Shown one piece after another: positions 49,379 to 63,300 of a stretch of 64,000 nt of DNA. Source of the stretch: Ciona savignyi (taxonomy: Eukaryota; Chordata; Ascidiacea; Phlebobranchia; Cionidae); NCBI GenBank assembly GCA_000149265.1, contig CH003046.1:533950-597949 (forward strand), written 5' to 3'. The position numbers and the translations under genes are program-made. Numbering within the stretch: position 1 is the stretch's first letter; every line of letters begins with the position of its first letter. Below the pieces are notes generated by a model that was not told where the DNA came from, searched no databases, and worked only from the letters and a program-made list of their open reading frames with translations.

Positions 49379-52300
49379 CTTAAACCAATATAAATGCATA
49401 ACTAGGAGAGCCAACATCAAACCGTTGGTGAAAAAATAAAAAGGAGGAACTTTCTCTTCTACCAAACTACTGATGTAGGCGGATACGTAGATCGCTTTCA
49501 ACGGGAACCAGTAGAGTCGGAAAACGAACCTGGGGAAATAAAATTTGATCATTTTAATCACGGCTACAACCACTTGATTGGTAAGAATCAATTCAGCTTT
49601 GCGCGTGGAGTTCAGCTGCATGGTTACACACACGTGTCTATTTGTGCGTCGCCTTTCAATCGAAAGGTTGCAGGTGCGAAACTGGTCTGTCGCTAGTCGG
49701 TTGTGTCCTTGGGCAAGGCACTTTACGGACATTGCCTGGACCCAGCGTATTAATGGGTTCTACTAAATTGAAGGAACGTGTCCATCATATACAACACAAT
49801 GCAATAGCTCGGGTAACCCGACGGTGTGCGCGAGGTGATCTGACAATTGCCCGTGTGTTACCCCCCTTGGTTTTCCCATTCACGGGGATAACCATGAATA
49901 TCCTATCCTATTCTATCCTATTGTTACTAGAACTATCTCCATTGGACGATATACATGTAATAACAAAAACTAGTTGTTGTAACAATAGAAAGATAATTGT
50001 TGTAGTTTGGTTTTTATGAGATTAGCATGGATATATAATTAAGAGAGCAGAAACAAAGGGACAAAATGGTTTAAACACTTAGTGAATAACTAATTTTAAA
50101 CTGTAGCATAGTTAAAAACGGAAACTGCGTATGATATACATTTCCCCTCCGTATGTTAGGATACTATCTCTTCCAACACATATCCCGTATGTAAAACTGT
50201 AACAAGTAAGATACACTACTAAACAGACATATCAACGTGTCAGTTATTACACCTTTACCGGTTATAGACGTTTTTATTTTGTAACGACGCTTAATGCAAA
50301 TTATGTAGTCGCTATTATCATTATTCCAGGGATGTAACACGCATTACACGTCTAATGTCGTCATACCGCCAGGCTACCGAATCTATTGCAGTGTATTGTA
50401 TGTGAATGAGGCGTTGTTATGTTTTAGTACATCATAATAAACGACTGGGAAAGGGAACATTCGTTAAGTACCTCGCTCAAGAGTAGCAACGACCGGTAAG
50501 CGGGTGGTTTCGATTGCTTTACCATTCGGCCAACAGTGCAACACAAGCTTAATTGGACTTAACTGGCTGTTACATTACGTTTTTTGGTCGGAATTGGGTT
50601 GGCGAAATTATGTAAGAGACTTTCCGAAAATACACAAACACTTATTCAACAACGACTTGGTAAAATGTTTATACTAAACTTTACCGCGTGTGGAAGCATA
50701 TGTTATTCGGTCGTTGTCTGAAGGTTTAGAGTTCAGTTCACACCTTGACTACCAACGTAGGCGGTACACTATAGGCCTATAGGTAAAGTAACTGCACGAG
50801 CTCAATACGGCGTGTTCGTTTAGTCGTTTAAATTCCCACTGGTAGAAATTAAGTATTTACTAAGACAGCCGAAATTGCGTCGTCAACTCAATTGTGCTGA
50901 CAGCGCGAATTATGACGTTTGTATACGTTTTTTTTTATAACCCAGGTAGTTTGCCTATCCGATTTTTTATAACCTAGTCCTAGTGTATCTTTAATTTTAC
51001 GCAGGCCGTGTGTAATGGCCATTCAAACAGAACGTTTAAAAGTGTCCCAGCGTTCACCCCGAAAGCAGAAGTATCGTTATGCATGAATGACCATCGGTCA
51101 ACATTACCTTTCGATGAAACCAGATTTTAAGAGCGCGTTTTTCAAACCTTGCGTTTGTTTTACGATTTTTATCGTTTTGGCGTCTTTTTGTTGTTTCTGC
51201 ATAAAATATTCATATTCCAATCCATTTTAAATAAATATTCTAGCTCTTTTATTTATATCATAAACAAAATGTTGAATAAACCAAACTAAACTAGAAACAG
51301 TATAAATCATCAGACGATATTCATGATGATTATACATTGGCAGGAAATGATGACAGACTAATCACCATTTTATTCATTTAAATCGAAACGATAGAAATTA
51401 CCATGAAGTTCCGAACGCGACGAATCCCGCTGTTGAAAGCGTTTCACACCACCTCGCCCATACACCGCCCTTCGTTTTATAATACACCATTAATTTGGTG
51501 AGCTCTAGGAAAATGTCGCTGAAGTCGTGGAAGAATAGGACAAGCGCTCCTAAAAGAGTGTACCTGAGGGAAAAATGGAGAGTTAATTTGAAGAATTGTG
51601 TTGAAATTTCCTCGACGGAAATTTTCATTTTGTACAGGTCCATTCTACCAACTATGACAACATAGAAACTCTTTTTTTAAATTAAAGATTTCGCGATTGG
51701 AATTGAAACAATAGTCTTGATGTATGCTTGTATTGCTGGAAACAACATGGTTTACACAGTCGTTTCGATTGTAGCTTTTAATTATCAACGTGGAATGAAA
51801 GTTATAACCGAAACGTGTAAAACATGTTATTTGCAGCATATATTTATATAGAAAACAATACACGCTTGACATATGCTAAAAAATGGCATGTTTTACACGT
51901 TTTGGTTACAATTTTAATATGTAAAACTTGTGTAAAACATGCCATTTCCAGCATATGCCAAGATAGTATTGTTCTTATTGAAATTTTTAATCTTTGCATG
52001 CTTAGTGTTTCTAACATTTGTTTTCTAACTTAAATTTACTGTTAAACAAACAGCAAATTTTAATAGTATTTTTTATCGGTAATTCGGCTTAATTGAGCCT
52101 AACGAGTTTAGAATAGAGTTTCTTTGTAATTTTCAACACCAAAATCTATCCATTTCAAATTAAAAACCCACACTTTTACCTAAACAAATATGATGATGTA
52201 AGTAGCAGGATTGTGAACACGTGATGTAAGAGCAAAATGGACGAGTCTTTGCGCCATTCATCAAGAAAAGTGGTGGCGTATATTGAGTGGGCGTAGTAAC

Positions 52301-54064
52301 TGAGCTGGAACACATACGCGATGTACAAGTCCAAGGGCACGCGGGAATGCAAATTCCAATCTACAAAAACAAGTTTAACATTTAACTTTTATTGACTGAC
52401 ATGGGCGATTTAACTCCTACTCAATACGTCGTGTCGTGTGGCAAATGGGTTTGACGTCAGGCCGTTTAATTTGGTCTAAAATTTTCTTAGAAGTATAGAG
52501 GCTGTACACGGTTTAACAATTTGTCGAACACGAAAGTTTTTTTATATATTTTTACAGAAGATTTACTTACAAATTTAAAAATTATTATTAAAATTGGAAT
52601 AAACCAAACTTTCGAAACGTTCCAAAGTAAAAAGAGTTATATGGTCTGAGAAGACCGGTAACACATACACTTGCTAAATTTGTTGACGAAACATTTTACA
52701 GTTTTAGCTATTCGACTATAAGCTAGCTGTATATATGATACTCAAACAAGATGAGTTAAATTTATAAATTCGAAATGGACATGATTAAATAGCAACCTTT
52801 AAATAGGAAGGTATAGCGATCTTTATTTGGTACGTATGACGTATATAAATATTTGTAAAAAATCAATATTAGTATTTGTTTATTTCGTTAAAATCTAAAT
52901 TAAATAAGCAAATTTGGGCAACCAACCCTAATCTTTAAAAAAATGTATTAGTTTGGAATCGTATAAGTTGGTATAGTAAAAGGAAGTGGAAATACATTTA
53001 TTTAAATTATACGGCACTGCATGTTTAACTTGTTTTCATTTTTGTCGCGAATGTCATTTAGCACGAAGATTGGCTACAATACCCCTCTACACGTTTATAT
53101 GTACGCGGCATAATATAGCAGAAAAAGATTTGATCAACCGCCAGTAAAGTGGGCCATATTACCCTCATCGACTATAATGGCTTTATGTTAAGATATTTCC
53201 CAGAAAACATTTAGAAATAAGCACGATTAAGTTTTAGTTAAGGCATAACTACCCAGGCATTTTATGCATTTTAAGCTTTAAAAAAAACGGTTAAAATAAA
53301 CATCAAACTATACTTGCGTTGTACTGATAACGACGGGTGATGAAAGAGGTCGTAGCGATAAAGAACTAAAAAGGCAGAATATGACCAAGCAATGGTAGAA
53401 AAGAACAGCTTCCACAGGCACTCCGGTGTCTTTTCTTGGTCTTTCTTGCTCAAACCGGATACCTTCGCTAATGGCTGTAAAATAAAATCTTGTGATAGTG
53501 ATATATTCTACTACTACTAGCTACAGTTTGCGGCTATTGAATGAAAGGTATTTCGACGAACTTACGCTTCACACGGTACGTTTCTAGATACATGCAATGA
53601 CATAAAACTATAGTGCACCGGCATGACATTTTCTTGGTAAGGAAATGGACTCCGTAATAAAATTTAATACCGGTACTTGTCAGGACATTGTCTAAACGGA
53701 TTTGCACAGCTTTTTACAACTGAGCAAACAGTTTACTTAAGTAGCTTTTTAATATTTGTCGTATAAAGTTGAACAGCATTCCTGAAATTTAGCGAGTTTA
53801 GGTATATTGTAAGACTACCTTAAATAGTCCTTTTGTAAGAGTTTCCCGCAATATTGTCCAAAGATAGGCAGATACGATGACAGCAATGACGTCATTTACA
53901 TCACAAGAGCCATTCTGACGTAGGGTGGACCACCATCCATGGGGCGTTAAGTCATGTGATTCAAGTTTTTTCCAATACCCAGTCATGGCATGATAAACGT
54001 CAGTAGCAAACTGTCTGTAAGTGGGGTGGCGCGGTTCATAGTAATCAAAATCTGTATTTGCCAT
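49379..54064 (-). CDS. Ceramide synthase 1-like, second copy (five exons, last exon not found)
   Basis: Exons 54064-53819, 53474-53318, 52360-52180, 51563-51402 and 49529-49379 join in frame (phases 0, 1, 2, 2, 0) into about 299 codons. The start is the ATG before ANTDFDYYEP. Exon 2 has WKLFFSTIAWSYSAFLVLYR, and exon 3 the catalytic-region signature DEWRKDSSILLLHHVFTILL with two adjacent His. Exon 4 has FFHDFSDIFLELTKL and VYYKTKGG, and exon 5 FVFRLYWFPLKAIY. This is the complete Lag1/TLC core of a ceramide synthase: an ER multi-pass enzyme joining acyl-CoA to sphingoid bases. The last two introns found sit at the same codon positions as in the copy at 291-3422 (the HD-motif exon is 162 nt in both). 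Intron 2 seems to use a GC donor (CAAC|GCAAGT). The C-terminal tail exon, expected below 49379, was not recognised. A SINE lies in the intron between exons 4 and 5. Confidence 0.9.
49640..49920 (+). repeat. SINE copy inside the ceramide synthase intron
   Basis: GTGCGTCGCCTTTCAATCGA to TATCCTATTC. The extreme head is missing. Opposite to the host gene. Confidence 0.9.
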
Positions 54065-56709
54065 CAGTTTGGTTGGTTTCTACTTGAACTGTGGAATAAC
54101 GTATAAATGGTTAAAAGCAAGATAAATGTAGCCTATGTAATTTTAGCTTTATAACTAAAAAACTAGGGCCCTGTTGTCTGCATACGATTTTACAAGTGGT
54201 AACACAAGACTGATTTAGGTCTACTAGCTGCACGTCAAAGCTTGCTGTTCGCTATCACTACCAGTACTTAGATTACTTACTATAAACCCATTGTATAGCA
54301 GGAAGTTATACTGCCTGCCGTCAGTCTGTTAAACATAATTATACAATTTAGATTTAAGGACAGGATATCAAACTGTCACGAATGTTAAACTACCTATTAA
54401 TCAGTGCATTCTATAAAATATAATCTAACTAATACTTCAGAAGCCTTACAACACGTTCCTGAACATTGCTTAAATATACTGTACATAAACCAGCAGTCGT
54501 CCGAACATTTTAAAGAGAAGCGTGTCAGCCGACAGACTACCTAGACAAGCATACTTTCTCACATTTACACGTGAAACCTAGCGTGTCAATTAGATTAGCG
54601 CCAATCTAATTTAGGGCTCTCACCATGTACATACTACAACTACCACAGCAGCACATGCCTATAACGTACGTAACGCCTCGAGAAAATTGCGGCTGATTTC
54701 ATCTCACCACAGCGGTGGCCGGGTGGCGTGATCTCGTTTATTTTTATTCTTCCTTTCGAATTACTCGAATAATATGTACTACCTATAAACGTAAAGCAGC
54801 GCCGTCACGCCAACTTGCCTCGACCCTTTGTATTATTCTGCCATACATACAAGACTATTCAAACAAGGTCTTAAGTAGCAAGGACTTAAGGTAGCCATAC
54901 AGATCAATGTACCCTACTTCGCACTTACAGGCAGAGCTGATTGTTTTTTGTGCAATCCGAATATAAATAAACGCGGTATTAAAACTAATTAGACTTTTTT
55001 TCAATATGTGACGCATCAGTTGAGTCATCTATAAATCTAACCAGCCGGGCCTTTGCATTAAAACTGCGACTGCTGTTTATTATGAACTGTTTATGGAGGG
55101 CAATATGGCTTGCGGACATAGCCGTTCGAAAAAAGCAACTTAAACAAAAGTGCTAACACTTGTGTTAGAAAAGTGACAAATTAATCACTTACATCGCTGG
55201 CATGTGGGTTTTATTTACCATAAAGTCGACGTGTGTGTACCCGAGTGATAAGCTGTTAATCACAAAATATTTGTCGAATGCAATTATTGTGTTTGTTTTC
55301 ACTACAATGCGCAATACAAACTGCTGCTATTTGACTTGACTGGAAATTTATTGACTGCTATGACGTCATGAACAAAGGTTAACTTGATTTTGCAAGATAA
55401 TGTAAACTTCAACTATTGCACAATCAAATTTCCTGTTGTGTAAATCACAATCATATTATTTTAAAACTTCGTTTTGATCATACGAGTCTTGTAGTTTAAT
55501 TTTGCGTAATCTTGACCTTATTTGGCAGTTGCAGTTATTATACTATTATCTAAATAAACAACACTTCTAAGTAGCCGAGGTTGGTCAAGTTCTCTGACGA
55601 TAACTTAAAATGGCTGTTTTTCTGCCACAAAAAGAACACTCACCGAATAGCTTGGCGGGTCAGTGCGCCTCCTTTCAATTGTTCTATATTGCTACCTGGT
55701 TTGTTCTTTGACAAGACACTTAGAGGATTTCGACTAGACCCAGTGTATTAATTAATGGCTTGTACTAAAACTGAAGGAAGTCTCAATTATTATGACCTCG
55801 GAAATCGATGTCATAATTCTGTTAAAACACTCTACATAAATTAGGTGTGCCCATTTGTTTAAGAGATAAGATAACCTTTAACCGAATAGAATGTGACTTA
55901 ATTATACAATTTACGGCACAATATAATAAAATTGGATAAGGACACCTAAAACAGCGCATTAATTTACTGAATTATTATAGAACTAACGACGTTCAATATT
56001 TATGTGTGCTAGTAATTTATAAACAAGTATTCAATTTATGAACTTGTTGTAATTTCCCCCAATGATGTCGTAAAAGTTAATTTGTGACTCACTTGGCTAG
56101 GTGAAAGGTTGTCAGCTGCTAAATTAAGTTCCCGCACCTAAATAATAGGAGCACCGGTTACCCGAACCTAAATTAGCCGCACTGCTTTTATTGGATTATC
56201 GCATCGATGGCCAACCGTATGCATATGTAGATTGTCGAAACCCGTTTTTTAATATCCAAGTTTGCGGTAAAGAACATAAATACACTCAAAATTCTTTCAC
56301 AACGAATGACATAATGTAATGTGACAAAACCATAACTCGACGTTACAATATAGTGGAGCTACCAATTCATACATGCATTACAATTCTTATACATTTTTCC
56401 TTGGTGTTGTTTTTACCGGGACAGATTTAAAACACGTGATTGTTAATAGGTCTATTTTAAAACGTCATACTAAAATAATTCCCCTTCCAGTCCCTTATAC
56501 TCTTACACTAAAATCCAACTTCATCGCATTTACCTTAAGAATCGATTTATACGATCATGTAGAATCACAAAAGTTTATCAGAATGGTTAACGCGGTCAAT
56601 TTATTTAAAGATGTTTATATCAAAATATATATTTTAGTGACGAGCCCAACATGTTAGGAATTTGGGCTGGTAGAAAGATGGTTAAAATAAACTATTACTC
56701 CAAAACCAT
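54065..56709. other. Intergenic; no gene seen
   Basis: Upstream of ceramide synthase copy 2. Contains a decayed SINE-like piece at about 55645-55790 (CGAATAGCTTGGCGGGTCAG) and relatives of the second tRNA-like family near 56580. The promoter of the minus-strand gene should lie just right of 54064, but no element is recognisable. Confidence 0.5.
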
Positions 56710-57212
56710 TGTTACATTGAAATCACTCCATCATACGTATACACTGGGGAGTAATATTATAAATGAGGTCATTAGACGTAACAATGCCTATTTTATCGTT
56801 GTGCGCAATTTATACCTCGTGTTAAGATTTGGGCCTTTGAAAGGCTTGGGAGTTTTTGAAGTGACTGGTTACAGTATTTTCCATAGTTAAATTGATTTGG
56901 GCCAGGTGTTTTAATATTAATTTGTCATGTGTATAGAAGTGAAGTTCATAAGTTAGCCTACTGTGTAAACTATTTAAAAACCGTAAACTTTAGTAATATC
57001 ATAACGTAAAGTGGAATACAAGTTGAAGTTATAACGTCTTGATAAAGCTGGAGTTGCGCGTTTTGTGACGAGTCCTGTTTTGTGCTACGTCTGGTTTAGT
57101 AGGCGCCGCCAGAAGAGGAATAACGTCTTGATAAAGCTGGAGTTGCGCGTTTTGTGACGAGTCCTGTTTTGTGCTACGTCTGGTTTAGTAGGCGCCGCCA
57201 GAAGACGTAACA
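56710..57212 (+). repeat. 5' LTR of the BEL-like element, with 89-bp duplication
   Basis: The unit starting ATAACGTCTTGATAAAGCTG occurs twice in tandem at 57031 and 57120, and once in the 3' LTR at about 59343. Confidence 0.9.
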
Positions 57213-57274
57213 TAAAGTTTTTAAATAATACTCATCAAATCGAAGATATCGAGAAGCAAGTCAAGGCTGTAGCT

Positions 57275-59029
57275 ATGGAGGACAGTGAAATCTTAGTGGA
57301 TTTGGATGAGCCTAAGAGTAGCATGGCGAAGGGTGCTGAATGCATCCGTGTGTCGTCAGCCGATGAGTTACAAGAACTAAGAACTGAACTTGCCGTTTGG
57401 TATAATGTGGCCGAGCAAGCAATTAGTCGCAAAGATGAGGCGATGTTAAAATCTGCCCGAAAGCGGATTGAACACTACGTGTCCAGTTTAACGGATATCT
57501 TAAAGCAACGCATTAATGACTTGCTAACTGATCAAGATCGTGACGCTGGTGAGCATCAACTGGACAGCGTCAGGAAATGTAAAGACGAATTCGACGTCCG
57601 CGTTGGTGAATGGCTTGTTAAGCAAGCAAAAAAGGATCTTACAAAGACAATAGAAGATAAAGGTTGTGTACATTTAAGTTCAAGTTCGTCCCTAAAATGG
57701 AAAACCTTGTCGACGCAAAGTTCCAGATTATCTGAAGTAAGTACCACCTCTAGTGTGAGACGTGTTGAAGCAAAGATCAAGAAAGAAATGGCAATGCTGA
57801 AGAAGCGTCAACTGGACGAGCAACTAAAGCTGGAAGCCGAAAAGAATAAGCTGGAGGCCGAAAAGAATAAGCTGGAAGCCGAAAAGAGGAAATTGGAAGC
57901 CCTACATCAAGTCCAAGAAGCCGACCTAGAAGTACAAATGTGGGATCAAGCTTTAAACTACCGTGATGAAGATGTGACAAGACCTTATAGTCCGCAGCAG
58001 TCGCCTGTTAAAAGCGACTTCGACGAAGAAGTCACGAAGACAAAAGAAGTACCGGTACGTGTTAAGAGTCAAGAAGTTAGGCGAAACTACAGAAAAGGCT
58101 GTAGTTCATCGCTTCCACGCCGTTACCGTCTATCTAGCCCGGTACGGTTTGCACCAACGCCCGCCTACGAAGGACCAAGTTACGCTCAGTCGCCGGAAAG
58201 GTCGTCGATGGAATGTCACCCTGATCAGTCTTTAGTTACAGGATTTATTGCGGCTGTGAGAGAAGATATGCACACCCCTAAAGTGGAGTACACTACATTT
58301 TCTGGAGATCCAATGAAATACTGGACATTCCAATTGAATTTTGACGCTAACATTGAGAAAAAGGCGCCCACTGACAGTCTAAAGCTGGATTTTCTACTAC
58401 AACAGTGCAAAGGACAAGCTCGAGAGCTCATCGATCACTGTGCTATTTTGGGACCAAAAAATGGATACCAAAAGGCAAGAGATATTCTGTACAATAACTA
58501 CGGAAAACCCAGTATAGTTGCACGCGCATTTGTCTGCGAACTAATAAGTGGACCAAACCTAATGCCAGATGACACCTCTGGTATACGCAATTACGCTATT
58601 TTGATGAGAAAGTGCCTAACTATTCTAAGTGAAATTAATGACTTTACTGATCTGAATTCAGTTGACCGTATGATTGCCATCGTATCGAAGTTACCGTACG
58701 ACTCGCGAAAACTGTGGAAGCGCCGTGCAGCGGAAATTGCACGTCGTCACGGCAAAGTTGCTAATTTTGTTGACCTTGTTGAATTTGTAGAGGAGGAGGC
58801 AGAAGTCGCTAACACTGAATTTGGTAAGATAGATTCTCGCGAATGGGGATCCAAGCCTCAAGAAAATAAACCATTGAGAAGAGGCACGGCGTACGCTGTG
58901 ACGTCATCGACTGCGCAAAGTTTAAAACCGCGATGTAAATTCGGTGTACGTGATTCAATGTTTTTTTTTTGTAAGTTAAAATGTACTTGTATGATAATCG
59001 TACATTTGGTGGGGAGAATGTTACATTGA
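57275..59029 (+). CDS. gag-like protein of a BEL/Pao element (584 codons)
   Basis: Residues 165-215 form a charged coiled coil with three near-perfect LEAEKNK-type heptads. Residues 335-510 match the DUF1759-type gag region of BEL/Pao elements (TFSGDPMKYWTFQLNFDANI; LPYDSRKLWKRRAAE). After KPRC (residue 554), where a CCHC knuckle would begin, the frame runs into unrelated sequence and stops 11 bases inside the 3' LTR. It would form the capsid-like shell of the element. No pol follows, so mobility would need proteins from a relative. The uninterrupted frame suggests recent activity or selection on gag. This is an endogenous retroelement, not a host gene. Confidence 0.88.
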   Translation: MEDSEILVDLDEPKSSMAKGAECIRVSSADELQELRTELAVWYNVAEQAISRKDEAMLKSARKRIEHYVSSLTDILKQRINDLLTDQDRDAGEHQLDSVRKCKDEFDVRVGEWLVKQAKKDLTKTIEDKGCVHLSSSSSLKWKTLSTQSSRLSEVSTTSSVRRVEAKIKKEMAMLKKRQLDEQLKLEAEKNKLEAEKNKLEAEKRKLEALHQVQEADLEVQMWDQALNYRDEDVTRPYSPQQSPVKSDFDEEVTKTKEVPVRVKSQEVRRNYRKGCSSSLPRRYRLSSPVRFAPTPAYEGPSYAQSPERSSMECHPDQSLVTGFIAAVREDMHTPKVEYTTFSGDPMKYWTFQLNFDANIEKKAPTDSLKLDFLLQQCKGQARELIDHCAILGPKNGYQKARDILYNNYGKPSIVARAFVCELISGPNLMPDDTSGIRNYAILMRKCLTILSEINDFTDLNSVDRMIAIVSKLPYDSRKLWKRRAAEIARRHGKVANFVDLVEFVEEEAEVANTEFGKIDSREWGSKPQENKPLRRGTAYAVTSSTAQSLKPRCKFGVRDSMFFFCKLKCTCMIIVHLVGRMLH

Positions 59030-59437
59030 AATCACTCCATCATACGTATACACTGGGGAGTAATATTATAAATGAGGTCATTAGACGTAACAATGCCTAT
59101 TTTATCGTTGTGCGCAATATTTATACCTCGTGTTAAGATTTGGGCCTTTGAAAGGCTTGGGAGTTTTTGAAGTGACTGGTTACAGTATTTTCAATAGTTA
59201 AATTGATTTGGGCCAGGTGTTTTAATATTAATTTGTCATGTGTATAGAAGTGAAGTTCATAAGTTAGCCTACTGTGTAAACTATTTAAAAACCGTAAACT
59301 TTAGTAATATCATAACGTAAAGTGGAATACAAGTTGAAGTTGGAATAACGTCTTGATAAAGCTGGAGTTGCGCGTTTTGTGACGAGTCCTGTTTTGTGCT
59401 ACGTCTGGTTTAGTAGGCGCCGCCAGAAGACGTAACA
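59019..59437 (+). repeat. 3' LTR of the BEL-like element
   Basis: A single copy of the segment that is doubled in the 5' LTR. Followed by ACCAT. Confidence 0.92.
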
Positions 59438-59620
59438 ACCATTTTCCTGCGAATAACTTTCGAACCAACGATAGAGTCATCATGCGTTTGAATGGCAAGT
59501 TGTGTAATTTTTAGTCACACGATCAGTGTCATTTACTCGCTTCAATAAAAAAGTAAACAACTTAATTGTAACGACATACAATACACTATTAGGACACACC
59601 CCAAAATAGATAGTTTAGAT

Positions 59621-59926
59621 CAGGGATGTCCAACCCGCGGCCCGCCTGAGATTTTCGTGCGGCCCACTATAGTCATTTTCACTCCAAGTAGTATTTTGAA
59701 CTTGGAATCTTAGCCTAATTCAAATGTATCAGTCAGCTTTTAGGGGCGCAGTAATAGTAGGCTATAGTATGGGAGCAACAGGAATACAGGTTTATATATA
59801 CTGTAGCTATAATGGTTTTAATTGTTACTTGTACCCATTTTTCTTGAAATTTAATAGGTTCTGCGGCCCATTGAATTATTTAAAGTGACAATGCGGCCCA
59901 CTACAATAAACGGTTAGACATCCCTG
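59621..59926. mobile_element. hAT-type MITE (306 bp)
   Basis: CAGGGATGTCCAACC at the left and GGTTAGACATCCCTG at the right are inverted. The 8-bp duplication GTTTAGAT lies at 59613-59620 and 59927-59934. GCGGCCC motifs are subterminal. No ORF. Confidence 0.94.
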
Positions 59927-60329
59927 GTTTAGATATTTATAATTTGGCCATTTCGTGCTTCCGTCAACTTACATGTACAGTACAAACACTTTATAGTAAC
60001 ATGGGGAACCAGCATTTTTTTATTTTTATTTACAGAGTTGAATAATTCAAAATATTGAAGACACCGTTTTGTTGCGCTTATTGAAGCATATAAACATCGT
60101 ACATTATACGTTTATTTTTTATTGTAAGGTTTATGGAAACGTTTTTCTTATGTCGTATCCTATAAAAATAGCTGACGTTATCTAATTACTGCAGTTTTTT
60201 CCTGTAGTTTTTAAAATTTTACCAGAGGAGTATATTCTCCATTGTACGCCATAGCCATTTGGTTGTGTCCACTTAACGGACACTGCCTGAATCGAGTGAA
60301 TTTAGTGGGTAAACTAACTGGGGAATATG

Positions 60330-60582
60330 ATATTCATTTTTATCCCCGTGAATGGGAAAACCAAGGGGGTTAACACACGGGCAATCGTCAGATCACCTCG
60401 CGTCCACCGTCGGGTTACCGAAACTATTTCAGAGTGTTGTATATGACAGACACGTTCCTTCAATTTGGTGGAACCTATTAATTCGCTGGGTTTAGGCAAT
60501 GTCCGTTAAGTGCCTTGCCCAGCAAGGACAGCTAGCGACCAGTTTCGAATCTGCAACCTTTCGGTTGTAAGGCGTCGCGAAA
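60330..60582 (-). repeat. SINE copy, minus orientation
   Basis: ATATTCATTTTTATCCCCG to CAACCTTTCGGTTGTAAGGC. The head end is truncated. Confidence 0.9.
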
Positions 60583-61345
60583 TATGGGGGGCAAGTGAAA
60601 GTCTACGAGATAAAATGGATGATGTTCGGTTCTGTTCATTTCACAGCCTAGACTCCATACTATGTGGAAATGTTGCAGGAAACTCGTGCAGATAGGAGGA
60701 TGTATTACATGTTAATATTTGCCTTGGCTTATTGATAAAGACCAACTGCATAAGAGACAGCAAACAACATAGTTGTTACTACTATGGTTTATTCGCGTCG
60801 GGTATGGGCGCTTCTTCTTAACTAAACAATATACTTGACTATAAAAATAGATCATTTGCATACAAAATGCTAGTAATAATAAAAGCATAGAGATTTTCAA
60901 TCAACCCAATATAAACTACGTAAGAAGGGCTGCTTAATAAACTTAACGAGTAAAAATCTCAACACCGAGGAAAAGGGAATAATTTAGCGAGTTTAACAGT
61001 TTAATACCTAAAATGAACGGACGGAAGAAAGAGAAATCAAGTCAACAGTGTATAGGGGTACAGTGCTATCTTGGGACCAACACTACAGGACGGTGGACTT
61101 GCAATATACCAGCAAGAACGATACACATAACAACATGGCTTAGACAGTGTAAGGCACCTAGTAGGACGGTATACACACAACATTGAAACGGTTGCTCGAT
61201 CGCTCAGGTTATTCAACGCTTGTAGTGGCAGAGATTCGGCTGTTAGAATCTGGGGATGACAACACAATGTAATTGACGACAAGGCAGGTCAATTAACACA
61301 AGGGATTTTTTACCGAGCTCAGTTGCTAAATTTTAAACAAATTGA

Positions 61346-61600
61346 TAGGATATTCGTGTGTATCTCCGTGGATGGGAAAACCAGGGGGTTAACACACGGG
61401 CAATCGTCAGATTACCTCGCGCCCACCGTCGGGTTACCGGAGCTATTGCAGTGTGTTTTATATGATGGGGACGTTTCTACTGTTTTAGTTTAACCCCACT
61501 CGATGTAAACAACGTTCGCTAATTGCGTTGCCCAAGTAAGCAACCGGCAAGAACAGCTGATTGTGATGATACAAAATTTCGGTGGTCGGTCTCATGCGCT
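61346..61600 (-). repeat. SINE copy, minus orientation, decayed head
   Basis: GATAGGATATTCGTGTGTAT, clear body to about 61480, then diverged sequence to about 61600. Confidence 0.82.
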
Positions 61601-61713
61601 ACAACTGAGCTAAGCAGCTTGTTACAGTTTGAACTATTAGTCAATTGACACAAGTTATCGCATAACGAATAAACACACATCAAAAGAATTTCCTTAAACC
61701 AACTATTCCATAT

Positions 61714-63089
<1,376 letters not shown>

Positions 63090-63169
63090 TCATTTTGCAA
63101 AAAGCTGGTGCCGTTTCAGTAGATGAGACATATTGCATGTGGAAATGCATGACACACACAATGGAATAT

Positions 63170-63300
63170 GTTGTATGGGGTATGTATTATATTGGGGATT
63201 ATTAATGGAAGTATGTTGCATGATTTTATGAGGGTATGTTGTATGGGGGTATGTTTTATGGGGTATGTTGTATTCGGTATATTTCGTTGGGTATGTTTTA
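63170..63300. repeat. Minisatellite of GTATGTTGTATGGG type
   Basis: Irregular repeats of GGTATGTT(GT)ATGGG in an intron or intergenic stretch of the right-edge gene. It generates spurious minus-strand frames. Confidence 0.8.

Larger units (their letters stand above)
56710..59437 (+). mobile_element. BEL/Pao-type LTR retrotransposon, gag only
   Basis: LTRs at 56710-57212 (503 bp) and 59019-59437 (419 bp) start TGTTACATTG and end GACGTAACA. The 5-bp duplication ACCAT (56705-56709 and 59438-59442) brackets the element. A purine tract GGTGGGGAGAA precedes the 3' LTR. Inside is one long gag-like frame; protease, reverse transcriptase, RNase H and integrase are absent, with the deletion starting at about the point where zinc-knuckle sequence is expected. 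The 5' LTR carries an 89-bp tandem duplication (units starting 57031 and 57120) that the 3' LTR lacks. Apart from that, the LTRs differ by only a few substitutions and indels. Confidence 0.93.
59935..61713. other. Intergenic; repeats only
   Basis: Two minus-oriented SINEs and AT-rich sequence. I see no exon. Confidence 0.5.
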
